The notes under the pieces were generated by a model. The model saw only the letters and a list, made by a program, of their open reading frames with translations, was not told the origin of the DNA and did no database searches. From Kutzneria chonburiensis (GTDB lineage Bacteria; Actinomycetota; Actinomycetes; Mycobacteriales; Pseudonocardiaceae): a stretch of 64,000 nt of DNA. The position numbers and the translations under genes were made by a program. The first letter of the stretch is position 1. Each line of letters opens with the position of its first letter. The stretch lies in the NCBI RefSeq assembly GCF_028622115.1, contig NZ_CP097263.1, positions 4,898,001-4,962,000 on the forward strand, read 5' to 3'. Of the stretch, positions 34,989 to 43,900 are shown piece by piece.

Positions 34989-36170
34989 ATGGACGTGGCG
35001 GAACGGGTGCGCGGGGCGGCAAGAGAGGATCGTCCCGACTCTCCGCTCGCCGGCGGTGGCGCGGGCATCGCGCTGCTGTACGGCCAACTGGACCGGCACC
35101 AACCGGACCAGGGCTGGGACGTCACCGCGCACGACTTCCTGCGCTGGGGCGTCCGGCAGACCGAGCAGGCCGGGCGAACCGGGCCCGGCCTGCTCGTCGG
35201 CTTCGGCGGCGTGGCCTACGCGGCGCGGCTGCTGTCCAAGGGCGGCACCAGGTACGGCAGCCTGCTGTCCACATTGGACGCTCAGGTCAGCCGCTGGGTG
35301 CTGGCCAGCACGCCGCCAGGCCACGGGGTCCGGGTCGGTTCCTTCGACGTGATCGCCGGCGCCTCGGGCACCGTGCCGTACCTGCTGGACAGCGGGATGG
35401 AGCCGGAGCTGCGGCATCTGCTGGCCAATCTGGTGGACGTCTGCGGCCAACGCGATGGTCTCCAGAACTGGCACACGCCCCACGACCTGATCGTGAATCC
35501 GTTGACCGCCACGCACTATCCGGACGGAAACCTGAATTGCGGGCTGTCCCACGGCAGCCCCGGCATCCTGGCCGCGATGTCGTTGGCCGCCACGGCCGGG
35601 TACACGGTGCCCGGCCAGGTCGACGCCATGCGTGAGCTCGTGAACTGGGTGCTGGGCAACCGGATCGACGACGAGCACGGCCCGAACTGGCCGGCCATGG
35701 TCGCACTGCCGCTCGGCTCCGAAGAGCCCAGCCCGGCCCGTACGACCTGGTGCTACGGCGCGCCGGGCGTGGCCAGGACGCTGTGGCTGGCCGGTGCCGC
35801 GCTGGGCGATCCCGGCCTGCGGGAGTTCGCGGTGGCGGCGATGGTCGCGGCGTGCGAGCGGCTGCCGAACGACCATCAGGTCAACGGGGCCTGCCTGTGC
35901 CACGGTTTTTCCGGCGTGCTCCAGATCGTGCTGCGGTTCGGCCACGATTCCGGCGACCCGCGCTTCGCCGCGGCCGCCGAGATGATCACCGAGCGGCTGC
36001 TGGCCTGCTACCAACCCGATTCCCGGCTCGGCTTCCGCAGCCTCGAGCCGGACGGCTCGGCCGGGGACCAGCCCGGTCTGCTCGAAGGCGCGGCCGGGGT
36101 CGCGCTGGCGCTGCTGGCCGCGACCGTGCCGGTGACGCCGACCTGGGATCGCGCGCTCGCCCTGTCCTGA
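34989..36170 (+). CDS. LanC-family lanthionine cyclase
   Basis: Adds Cys thiols to dehydrated Ser/Thr to form (methyl)lanthionine. 393 residues from ATG 34989. Zinc ligands present: Cys255 in TWCYGAPGV, Cys304 and His305 in CLCHGFSG; alpha-toroid repeats include GLSHGSPGILAAM and GLLEGAAGVALALL. The start is doubtful: no ribosome site is seen, and in-frame sequence upstream (SPLSPALADRALSVA) reads like the missing first helix. An ATG at 34906 (MTTTVRPPVEHWN) in another frame would join it if one base were added in the C4 run at 34945-34948. It may be a frameshift, a sequencing error, or a genuinely shorter protein. Confidence 0.88.
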   Translation: MDVAERVRGAAREDRPDSPLAGGGAGIALLYGQLDRHQPDQGWDVTAHDFLRWGVRQTEQAGRTGPGLLVGFGGVAYAARLLSKGGTRYGSLLSTLDAQVSRWVLASTPPGHGVRVGSFDVIAGASGTVPYLLDSGMEPELRHLLANLVDVCGQRDGLQNWHTPHDLIVNPLTATHYPDGNLNCGLSHGSPGILAAMSLAATAGYTVPGQVDAMRELVNWVLGNRIDDEHGPNWPAMVALPLGSEEPSPARTTWCYGAPGVARTLWLAGAALGDPGLREFAVAAMVAACERLPNDHQVNGACLCHGFSGVLQIVLRFGHDSGDPRFAAAAEMITERLLACYQPDSRLGFRSLEPDGSAGDQPGLLEGAAGVALALLAATVPVTPTWDRALALS

Positions 36171-36183
36171 CGAGGAGAAGTCC

Positions 36184-39054
36184 GTGGCCAACCCGATGTA
36201 CCGTGCGCTGGACTGGGCGATGGTCCGCACCCCGCTGCTGCCGGCCCGCGGCCACCAGGAGCTGGACGCCGAGGATCCCGTTGTGCGCCAAGCGCTCGCG
36301 GTTGGCGCCGGCGATCTCGTGCCGGCGCTGGAGAAGTCGTCGGCCGATCCGAAGGCGCGGGACAAGGTGGCGGCCAAGCTGGCCCGCTACCTGATCCGGA
36401 TGTCGACCCGGTCGACGCCGTACGGCATGTTCGCCGGGGTCGGGCTGACCGGCTGGGGCGACCGCACCGACCTTGCCCTGACCGACGAGCGGCCGCGCAC
36501 CCGAACCCGGCCGGACATGGGCTGGCTACTGGAACTCGTGGCCGAGCAGGAGGCCCGTCCTGAGGTGCGGCAGAGCCTGCGCTGGTGGGCCAACCCGACC
36601 GCGATCGTGCACGCGGACCGGGTTTTCCTGGCCGAGCGGGCAAGTCCGGGTGAGAGCGCCAAACTGGCCCCGGTGACGCTGCGGGCCACCGGCGCGGTGA
36701 AAAAGGCACTGGCCGCGGCGCGCACGCCGATTCCGTACGGGGACTTGGTCGACGAACTCGTTGCCAGCACAGGGGCTCCGACAGACAAGGTCGAGTGGCT
36801 GCTCACCACACTGTGGGAGCAGTCGGTACTGATCACCGATCTCCGTCCCGGGCCGACCTGCGTCGAACCGACTCAGCACGTGGCCGATCGGCTCGACCTC
36901 GACACCGGCACGGCCCTGCGCGACCTGTTGGCAGAACTGCACAAGTGGGACGAGCTGTCGGCCGAGGAGGCTGCGGCGGCCTATCCGAAGCTGTTGGCGG
37001 CAGCTCGATCCTTGCACGAAGGCACGTCGAAGAGTCCACTTCAGACGGACATGGCCTCGCCTTTCGGTGAGGGCACGCTGAACCGGTCGGTGGCCGCCGA
37101 TGCGGCCAAGGCGGCCGAGTTGTTGCTGCGCATGTCACCTGCGCCGCTGGGGCCGCGCACCATGCACGAGTTCCGGGAGCGGTTCGTCTACCGGTACGGC
37201 ACCGATCGCGATGTGCCGCTGCTGGAGCTGATCCATCCGGAGATCGGCATCGGTTTGCCGAAATCGCCCGGGCAGCGGCCGCCGAACGAGCGCCGGGACA
37301 ACCTGCTGCGCAAGCTCGCGGTCGAGGCGATCCGGAATCGCAGGATGATCGTCGAGCTGGACGACACGATGATCGCCACGCTGGAGACGTGGGACCCGGC
37401 GAACGCGCCCGATTCCGTTGACGTCACCGTGTTCGTGGTGGCCGAGTCCACCGCGGCCATCGACCGGGGCGACTTCCAGGTCGTCGTCGGGCCGAACGTG
37501 GGCGCCCAGGCGGCGGGCCGGACCCTGGGCCGGTTCACCGACCTGCTGGGCGAGCCGGCGCGGGAGGCGCTGCTGGCCGTGGACGAGGCCGAGCGCCGCC
37601 CCGATGTGTGTCGGGCCGAGGTGACCTACCTGCCGCTGCGTGACCGGCTGATCAACGTGACGATCCGGCCGCAGCTGCGGGAACGCGAGTTGCCGGTGAA
37701 CGTGGTTCCCGGCACCGCGCACGTGCCGCTGGACGAGCTCGTGGTCGGCGTGCGCAAGGACCGGATCGTGCTGTGGTGGCCGGCGCGGGACGTCGAGGTC
37801 GTGCCGAGCACGTGGCACATGCTGAACACCGCCAACGGCAACGGGTTGGTGCGGTTCCTCGAAGAGCTCGCCCGCAGCGGGACGGCGCAGATGAGCTCGT
37901 TCGACTGGGGTCCGGCCACGCAGTTCCCCTTCCTGCCCCGAGTCCAGTGTGGACGGATCGTGCTCGCGCCGGCCAGCTGGCGGCTGTCCTCGGTCGACGA
38001 GCTGGCCGACTGGGATCTCCCCCGGCACGTCTACCTGGCCCAAGGGGACAACCGGCTGCTGATCGACCTGCACGACCCGGAGCAGGTGAAACAGTTGAGC
38101 GGCAAGCAGATCGTGCTGGAAGAGGCGCTGCCGGCGCTCGAACACGCCTGGCTGGACGGTCCGACCGGCGGCCATCTCGCCGAGATCGTGGTACCGCTGG
38201 TGCTCGCCCGTCCCGAACGACCGACGTTGGAACGCAAGCGGCACAGCGTCTCCGACGCCGACCGGATGCGGATGCCTGGCGACGACTGGTTCTTCCTCAA
38301 GCTGTACCACCTTCCGTCCTATGAGGACGATCTGCTGGCCTGGCCGCTGCGGGAACTCCGGGACCGGCTCGGCGGGCTGGCCGACAACTGGTTCTTCATG
38401 CGGTACGTCGATCCAGACCCGCATCTGCGCATCCGCTGGCACGGCGACCCCGACCGGCTGCTCGGCGAACTCGCGCCCGAGGTGATGCGCTGGGCGGCCG
38501 GTCTGGTCCGTGACGGCTACTGCCACCGGTTCATGATCGACACGTACGAGCGTGAGGTGGAGCGGTACGGCGGCGTCACGCAGATGCCGCTGGCCGAGGG
38601 CGTGTTCGGCGCCGACAGCGATGCCGTCGTCGACCTGCTGCACCTGGTCAAGACCGACCAGCTGACCATGGACCGGAGTCTGCTCGCGGCCAACACCGTC
38701 GATGATCTGCTGTCCTGTCTGGGTTTCGAGCCCGGCGACCGGGCCGAGCTGTACCGGACCGGGACGGTGGACCGCAACGCCACCGGCAAGGCGTACCGGG
38801 AGCTCAAGGGCGACTTGATCACCGCGCTCACCGATCCCACGTGGCTTGACCCACGTGCGGTCGAGATCCTGGCCCGACGGCGGGCGCGAATCGCCGCGCT
38901 GGGCGGGGAATTCGACCTCAAGCTGGCGCGCAGCTACGTACACATGCACTGCAACCGGCTGCTGGCGTGCGGCCATCCGCCGGAGCAGAACGTGCTCGGC
39001 CTGCTCGCTCGAACCCGGGAAACGTTGGCGCACATCAAGAAGGCCAAGCCATGA
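36184..39054 (+). CDS. LanB-type lanthipeptide dehydratase (full length)
   Basis: 956 residues from GTG 36184 with GAGGAG eight bases upstream, 13 bases after lanC. Uses glutamyl-tRNA to glutamylate Ser/Thr and then eliminates glutamate. The large N-terminal glutamylation domain (about residues 40-660) shows KLARYLIRMSTRSTPYGMFA and FRERFVYRYGTDRDVPLLEL. The C-terminal SpaB_C-type elimination domain (about 695-945) starts at DDWFFLKLYHLPSYEDDLLA and contains NWFFMRYVDPDPHLRIRWHG. One polypeptide, not the split form of thiopeptide clusters. Overlaps the exporter gene by ATGA. Confidence 0.95.
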   Translation: MANPMYRALDWAMVRTPLLPARGHQELDAEDPVVRQALAVGAGDLVPALEKSSADPKARDKVAAKLARYLIRMSTRSTPYGMFAGVGLTGWGDRTDLALTDERPRTRTRPDMGWLLELVAEQEARPEVRQSLRWWANPTAIVHADRVFLAERASPGESAKLAPVTLRATGAVKKALAAARTPIPYGDLVDELVASTGAPTDKVEWLLTTLWEQSVLITDLRPGPTCVEPTQHVADRLDLDTGTALRDLLAELHKWDELSAEEAAAAYPKLLAAARSLHEGTSKSPLQTDMASPFGEGTLNRSVAADAAKAAELLLRMSPAPLGPRTMHEFRERFVYRYGTDRDVPLLELIHPEIGIGLPKSPGQRPPNERRDNLLRKLAVEAIRNRRMIVELDDTMIATLETWDPANAPDSVDVTVFVVAESTAAIDRGDFQVVVGPNVGAQAAGRTLGRFTDLLGEPAREALLAVDEAERRPDVCRAEVTYLPLRDRLINVTIRPQLRERELPVNVVPGTAHVPLDELVVGVRKDRIVLWWPARDVEVVPSTWHMLNTANGNGLVRFLEELARSGTAQMSSFDWGPATQFPFLPRVQCGRIVLAPASWRLSSVDELADWDLPRHVYLAQGDNRLLIDLHDPEQVKQLSGKQIVLEEALPALEHAWLDGPTGGHLAEIVVPLVLARPERPTLERKRHSVSDADRMRMPGDDWFFLKLYHLPSYEDDLLAWPLRELRDRLGGLADNWFFMRYVDPDPHLRIRWHGDPDRLLGELAPEVMRWAAGLVRDGYCHRFMIDTYEREVERYGGVTQMPLAEGVFGADSDAVVDLLHLVKTDQLTMDRSLLAANTVDDLLSCLGFEPGDRAELYRTGTVDRNATGKAYRELKGDLITALTDPTWLDPRAVEILARRRARIAALGGEFDLKLARSYVHMHCNRLLACGHPPEQNVLGLLARTRETLAHIKKAKP

Positions 39055-40937
39055 GCGAGCCATTGGTCGGCGTGGACGCCATGGTCGAGCCCAACTGGAC
39101 TCGACAGGATCGCCAGGTCGCCGAGTCCGGCTTGTGGCGCACGCTGTTGGCGCTCCCGTCCGCGCTCCGCATGGTGATCAGCCTGTCGTGGCAGGCTTCT
39201 CGGCCGCACACTGTGCTCGCGGCCGTGCTGACCGTAGCCAGCGGCGGCGCGACCGCGTTCGGGCTGATCGCCACCACCACCGTCTTCACCTCGCTGCTGG
39301 AGTCCGGTCCGACGGCCGACCGCGTGCTGGCAGCCCTGCCGGCCGCGGTGTCCATGGTCGTCGCGTTCATCCTGCGGGCACTGCTGGACTCGGCTGCCAC
39401 GGCCGAGCAGAGCATCTTACGGCCGTTGGTGGAGAAGGCGGCCAACGAGCGGGTGCACCGCGCTGTGTCTACTGTGGACCTGATCACGTTCGAGGACGCC
39501 GAGTACGTCGAGCTGCTGCGTCAATGCCTACAGATGGGCGTGCGCAACATCGGCACAAGCGTGCAGTCGATCTCCGGACTCCTCAGCTCGATGTTCAACC
39601 TCGCGGCTGCCGTGGTGACTTCGGGACTGCTGCATCCCGTGTTGCCCATACTGGTGCTGGTCTCCGTACTGCCGCAGGTGTGGGCCTCGACACGGGCCGC
39701 GCGGCTCGGCTTCGCCTCGTATCTGAGGACGTTGTCGCGCATGCGGCGGTTGAGCGTGGCCAGCCAGCTGCTCACCGACCGCACCACCGCCGCCGAGATG
39801 CGGGCCTGCACCGCCGGTCCCGCGCTGCTGGCCGAGTACCGGCGGATCAACACGCAGATCGCCGACGAGGCTCGGCGGGTCGACCTGCACAAGACCGGCA
39901 TCCGGCTGATCGGCCGTGGCGCGACCGGCGTTGGCACCGGCGCGTGCTACCTGGCCCTGGGTTTCTTGCTGTACAACGGTTCCCTGCCGCTCGGACTGGC
40001 CAGCGGCGCGGTCGTGGCGCTGCGGCTGGCGTCGTCCGCGCTGGGCGGCACCATGTCCAACATCAACGCGCTGTACGAGAGCTCCCTCTACCTCGACCTG
40101 TACACGACCTTGCTGGACAAGACCGCCGCCGCTACCCGTCCCCCGCTCGCCGCGCAGGCGCCGGCCAATCCGGCCGTGATCAGCCTGGATCACGTTGCCT
40201 TCAGCTATCCCGGCCAGAGCGATGAGGCGTTGCGGGACATCAGCCTCACCATCCTGCGCGGCCAGACCGTCGCGCTGGTCGGGGAGAACGGTTCCGGTAA
40301 GTCCACGTTGGCCAAGCTGATCACCGGCTTGTACCGCCCGGCCGACGGTTCCGTGTCGTGGGACGGCGTCGATCTGTCCGATGTGGACGACGGTTCCGTA
40401 CGGCAGCGCATCGGTCTCGTCATGCAGGAGCCCGCGCGGTGGCCGATGACCGCTCGGGACAACATCCGCATCGGCCGGCTCGACCGCCCCGACCCTCACG
40501 GCGAGCTCCTAGCCTGGGCCGCCGCCGAGTCCGGCGCCGCCGACGTCGTCGCCGGTCTCGACCTCGGCCTGGACACCGTCCTCTCGCGCCAGTTCGAGGG
40601 CGGCCGCGACCTTTCCGGCGGTCAGTGGCAGCGCATCGGCGTCGCCCGTGGGCTCTACCGCGACGCCCCCGTGCTCGTCGCCGATGAGCCCACCGCCGCC
40701 ATGGACGCCCGCGCCGAGCAGGCCGTCTTCGAGTCCCTCCGCCGGCTCGGCGACGACCGCACCACCATCCTCATCACCCACCGCCTGGCCAACGTCCGCC
40801 ACGCCGACCAGATCATCGTCCTGAGCGCCGGCCGCATCGTCGAGTCCGGCCGCCACGACGACCTCGTCGCCGCCGGCGGCGAGTACGCCCAGATGCTGGC
40901 CATCCAAGCCGCCGCCTTCACCGACTCGGTGGTCTGA
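39051..40937 (+). CDS. ABC transporter, fused permease-ATPase (lanthipeptide exporter)
   Basis: 628 residues from ATG 39051 (ATGA overlap with lanB). The N-terminal half (to about residue 345) is an ABC exporter membrane domain with about six helices. The ATPase domain has Walker A GENGSGKST at 411-419, signature LSGGQWQR at 521, Walker B VLVADEPTA and a His switch ITHRLA. No N-terminal C39 peptidase, so leader removal must be done elsewhere. Last gene of the cluster; likely exports the modified peptides. Confidence 0.93.
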   Translation: MSEPLVGVDAMVEPNWTRQDRQVAESGLWRTLLALPSALRMVISLSWQASRPHTVLAAVLTVASGGATAFGLIATTTVFTSLLESGPTADRVLAALPAAVSMVVAFILRALLDSAATAEQSILRPLVEKAANERVHRAVSTVDLITFEDAEYVELLRQCLQMGVRNIGTSVQSISGLLSSMFNLAAAVVTSGLLHPVLPILVLVSVLPQVWASTRAARLGFASYLRTLSRMRRLSVASQLLTDRTTAAEMRACTAGPALLAEYRRINTQIADEARRVDLHKTGIRLIGRGATGVGTGACYLALGFLLYNGSLPLGLASGAVVALRLASSALGGTMSNINALYESSLYLDLYTTLLDKTAAATRPPLAAQAPANPAVISLDHVAFSYPGQSDEALRDISLTILRGQTVALVGENGSGKSTLAKLITGLYRPADGSVSWDGVDLSDVDDGSVRQRIGLVMQEPARWPMTARDNIRIGRLDRPDPHGELLAWAAAESGAADVVAGLDLGLDTVLSRQFEGGRDLSGGQWQRIGVARGLYRDAPVLVADEPTAAMDARAEQAVFESLRRLGDDRTTILITHRLANVRHADQIIVLSAGRIVESGRHDDLVAAGGEYAQMLAIQAAAFTDSVV

Positions 40938-41021
40938 GGAACTCCCCGGACAGCCGGATTTCCGGGAGACATCCCGGCCCCGGCCAATACCCTCGGTGAT
41001 CACTCATCGGGAGGTCGGGGC

Positions 41022-41207
41022 GTGGCTGCACGACGAATCGGCGGGGCCGGCGGCGGATCGGACAAGGGAAAGCGGAAATCAACCACGGCGGGCACGATCG
41101 TCACCGCCGCTGTCGTCGCCGCACTTGTCGGGTCCGCGCTGCCACCACTGTGCGGCAGCGGGTCGGTCGGGCTGCCCGCACCGGTTCCCTGCGTACCCGG
41201 GATCTGA
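41022..41207 (+). CDS. Small hydrophobic peptide of unknown function
   Basis: 61 residues from GTG 41022 with GGGAGGTCGGGG upstream. A basic N-terminus (ARRIGGAGGGSDKGKRKS) is followed by one hydrophobic helix (TIVTAAVVAALVGSALPPLC) and a Pro/Gly-rich tail with two Cys. It may be a small membrane protein. 84 bases after the lanthipeptide exporter; no FxLD leader, so not a precursor. Modest support as a real gene. Confidence 0.45.
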   Translation: MAARRIGGAGGGSDKGKRKSTTAGTIVTAAVVAALVGSALPPLCGSGSVGLPAPVPCVPGI

Positions 41208-41209
41208 AC

Positions 41210-41779
41210 TCAGCGGGCGTCCAGCAGGTCGAGGTAGCCGTCGGTGGCGCGCCAGAGGGAGTCGGCGAAAGGCTCGAGCTTGCCGGGGGCCCAGCGCTTG
41301 TCGTCGTACGTGCGGTGCTGGCGGCGCAAGGCGCGGAGGGAGGTGGCGAGCTCGGCGTCGAGCTGGGAGCGGAGGTCGGAGGGGGTGGGGGCGTCGGTAC
41401 GGACGGTGGAGCCGAGGCCGTCGTGGAGGGCGGCGAGGGTGGACTCGCGAACACCGTCGGCGTCCCAGATGAGGGCGGGCCGGGAGATGCGGTGGTTCCA
41501 CACGGGACGGGCGGCGGAGCGGTAGCAGGCGAAAAGGGGCTCACGGAGGCGAACGGCCTGGGCCCAGTGCGAAGCGCCGCGAGGGAGGTCGAGCCAGGCA
41601 ACGTCGTCGGCGGGCAGGTCGACGACGACGGCGACGTCGACGCGGGTCAGGTCCTGGGGCTCGCCGAGGAGGTCGCCGAAGACCCAGAGCGCCGTCACGG
41701 GCAGCATGGGCACGGGCGAAGGGGTGTCGCACCGCCGGGCGAGTTCCTCTAGGTGGTGCACACCGCGGCTCCATTTCAC
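41210..41779 (-). CDS. DUF7711-like conserved hypothetical protein
   Basis: 189 residues from ATG 41779 (MKWSRGVHHLEELARRCDTP). Soluble, no signal peptide. Conserved features such as ALWVFGDLLGEPQDLTRVDV and DLPADDVAWLDLPRGASHWA match, as far as I can recall, an actinobacterial family of unknown function (DUF7711). Divergent from rnhA by 32 bp and ends two bases from the gene at 41022. I see no catalytic motif. Confidence 0.72.
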   Translation of the reverse strand: MKWSRGVHHLEELARRCDTPSPVPMLPVTALWVFGDLLGEPQDLTRVDVAVVVDLPADDVAWLDLPRGASHWAQAVRLREPLFACYRSAARPVWNHRISRPALIWDADGVRESTLAALHDGLGSTVRTDAPTPSDLRSQLDAELATSLRALRRQHRTYDDKRWAPGKLEPFADSLWRATDGYLDLLDAR

Positions 41780-41811
41780 GGCGGCGATCCTCGCACAAGT
41801 AAGGTCACGGG

Positions 41812-42261
41812 GTGGACCAGGCGGTGGAGATCTACACGGACGGCGCGTGCAGCGGAAACCCGGGCCCGGGCGGCTGGGGAGCGGTGCTGCGCTACGGCCG
41901 CCACGAACGGGACCTGTACGGCGGCGACAAAGGCCCGACGACGAACAACCGCATGGAGCTGATGGCGCCGATCCGCGCGCTGGAGACGCTGACCAGGCCG
42001 TCGACGGTGCAGGTGTACACGGACAGCACCTACGTGCGAAACGGCGTGCTGAGCTGGATGCCGCGCTGGAAGGTCAACGGCTGGCGGACGAGCACCCGCG
42101 AGCCGGTGAAGAACGCGGACCTGTGGCAGCGGCTGGACGCCGCGATGGCCCCTCACCAGGTGGAATGGCACTGGGTGAAGGGCCACGCGGGCCATCCGGA
42201 GAACGAACGGGCGGACCGGCTGGCGGTCAAAGGCGCGCAGGAAGCGCAGGCTGAGCGCTAG
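41812..42261 (+). CDS. rnhA: Ribonuclease HI
   Basis: 149 residues from GTG 41812. Degrades RNA in RNA-DNA hybrids. Catalytic DEDD residues are all present: Asp10 in [17 protein letters not shown], Glu49 in NNRMELMA, Asp71 in YTDSTYV and Asp135 in NERADRLA, with His125 in [11 protein letters not shown]. Length is that of the E. coli enzyme without fused domains. Its 3' end overlaps the convergent hydrolase gene by 35 bases. Confidence 0.96.
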   Translation: MDQAVEIYTDGACSGNPGPGGWGAVLRYGRHERDLYGGDKGPTTNNRMELMAPIRALETLTRPSTVQVYTDSTYVRNGVLSWMPRWKVNGWRTSTREPVKNADLWQRLDAAMAPHQVEWHWVKGHAGHPENERADRLAVKGAQEAQAER

Positions 42262-43042
42262 CGTCGAGGAAGCCGGCGATGCGGGTGATGAAGCCCTCGG
42301 GGTCCTCGGCGGGTGCGCCGTGGCCGGCGTCGATCTCGGCGTAACGGGCATTGGCGATGCCGTCTAGCAGGGCCTGCTGTTGGTCGGCCTCGATGATCCG
42401 GTCGTACGTGCTGGCGAGCACAAGTGTCGGCGCGGCAATGGATTCCAGCACGGACGTGAGGTCCACGGCGAGGTCGACGTCGACCTGCCTGACCGTGCCG
42501 GGGGCGATCATGGCGGTGAGTTCCCGCACGACGGCTTCGTTGTCGGGATCGGCGGCCCAGTAACGCGGGCCGAAGGCCATCAGCGGCAACGACCGTGCAA
42601 AGAGGGCGACGTCGGCGGCCAGGAGTTCCTTCCAGTACTGGAGTTCGGCGGCCATACGCGGACCGGTCCGCACCCAACCGGCATGCAGGGCAAGGGAAAG
42701 CACGCGCTCCGGATGCGTGCCCGCGAGGTGGGTGGCGATGGCGGCGCCGAGGGAATGGCCGACGAGGTGAAAGGACTCGAGCCCGGCATGGTCGGCGGCG
42801 GCCAGCATCTCCGCGGAGAGGTCGGCGAGGGTGACCGGGCCGCCGTGGTCGACGGTCCCGCCGGAGCCGGAATAGTCCGGCGCTACAACGGTGAACCGGT
42901 CGGCCAGCGCGGAAGTCAAGCCCTCCCACTGCAAACGGCTGGCGGCGGTGCCGTGCACGAGCACAACGCCGGGGCCCGAGCCACTGATGTCGTACTGGAC
43001 GACGGCGTCGCCACCGCTGAGGCGAACGGGTGCGTGAGGCAT
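42227..43042 (-). CDS. Alpha/beta hydrolase
   Basis: 271 residues from ATG 43042 with AAAGGAAG upstream. Hydrolase fold: oxyanion region [16 protein letters not shown], nucleophile elbow VGHSLGAA (Ser), acid near [17 protein letters not shown], and His in [14 protein letters not shown]. Substrate unknown. Second of two hydrolase genes transcribed together (11 bp apart) away from a LysR regulator. Its 3' end overlaps rnhA by 35 bases tail to tail. Confidence 0.87.
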   Translation of the reverse strand: MPHAPVRLSGGDAVVQYDISGSGPGVVLVHGTAASRLQWEGLTSALADRFTVVAPDYSGSGGTVDHGGPVTLADLSAEMLAAADHAGLESFHLVGHSLGAAIATHLAGTHPERVLSLALHAGWVRTGPRMAAELQYWKELLAADVALFARSLPLMAFGPRYWAADPDNEAVVRELTAMIAPGTVRQVDVDLAVDLTSVLESIAAPTLVLASTYDRIIEADQQQALLDGIANARYAEIDAGHGAPAEDPEGFITRIAGFLDASAQPALPARL

Positions 43043-43053
43043 GGAACTTCCTT

Positions 43054-43815
43054 TCAGGACAAGAGCTTGCGCAGGGCGAGGTTGAACGACTCGGGGTCTT
43101 CCTGGTGGGGCAGGTGTCCGACGCCGGGGATAACGGTGACCGACGCGCCGGGCGTCAGGGCGGCGCATTCCTCTGCGACGGCAACGGGAATCTCGGTGTC
43201 GAGCTCGCCGTGGAGGTAGTGGATCGGCACCATCAGGCCGGGCAGCACGGGACGGGGATCGTACGTGAGGAAACCGTCGAAGTGCTCGTCGATGTACACG
43301 CCGGAGTCGAGCACCTGCCGGACGGTCCAGTCGACCAGCGCCGGCTCGGCGCCGCGGGCGAACCACTGCGGCACCCAGCCGGCGATGACGCCGGCCCGGT
43401 CCTGGCGCAGATCGCGGCGCAGCTGCTCCAGCGGCATGCCCATGGACGGCCAGAACCCGGGCCCGTCAACGGAAATCGCGGCAGAGATCAGTTCGGGATG
43501 GCAGACGGCGAGCTCGGTGGCGAAGGTACCGCCGATGGACGAGCCGACGACGGTCGGCCGGTCCAGCTCGAGCCGCTCGATGATCGCGGCGAGGTCGGTC
43601 AGCACGCAGTCCATGGTGTTGCCGTGGGCCGGCCGGTCGGAGCGTCCGCAGCCCCGCCAGTCGAGCGTGACGACGCGGTGGGTCCGCACGAACTCGGGCA
43701 GCTGAGCGCCCCAGACCCGGCCGCTGGTCGCCCAGCCGTGCAGGAACAGCAGCGCCGGGCCGGTCCCCTCGTCCTCGTAGTAGATCTTGGTGTCGTTGAC
43801 GTCGATGATCGGCAT
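43054..43815 (-). CDS. Alpha/beta hydrolase
   Basis: 253 residues from ATG 43815 (MPIIDVNDTKIYYED); a TTG 12 bases earlier is possible. Fold signatures LLFLHGWATSGRVWGAQLPE, WRGCGRSDRP, nucleophile elbow VVGSSIGGTFATEL with Ser, acid in LHGELDTEIPVA, and His in VGHLPHQEDPESF. Looks like an esterase or C-C hydrolase; the substrate cannot be told. Divergent from the LysR gene at 43901, which probably controls both hydrolase genes. Confidence 0.87.
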   Translation of the reverse strand: MPIIDVNDTKIYYEDEGTGPALLFLHGWATSGRVWGAQLPEFVRTHRVVTLDWRGCGRSDRPAHGNTMDCVLTDLAAIIERLELDRPTVVGSSIGGTFATELAVCHPELISAAISVDGPGFWPSMGMPLEQLRRDLRQDRAGVIAGWVPQWFARGAEPALVDWTVRQVLDSGVYIDEHFDGFLTYDPRPVLPGLMVPIHYLHGELDTEIPVAVAEECAALTPGASVTVIPGVGHLPHQEDPESFNLALRKLLS

Positions 43816-43900
43816 GCGCTCAGCCAACCTCGGCGAAGGTCCGCGACCAACGAGCGATCAGCGCTTACACTCATCACGAAAACTGATCAATCGGAGGGTC

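Noticed and set aside
34906-35352. 149-codon ORF at the lanC start taken as a gene of its own
   Set aside because: Only its first 13 codons look protein-like; beyond that it is a shadow of lanC. Kept only as a frameshift hint.
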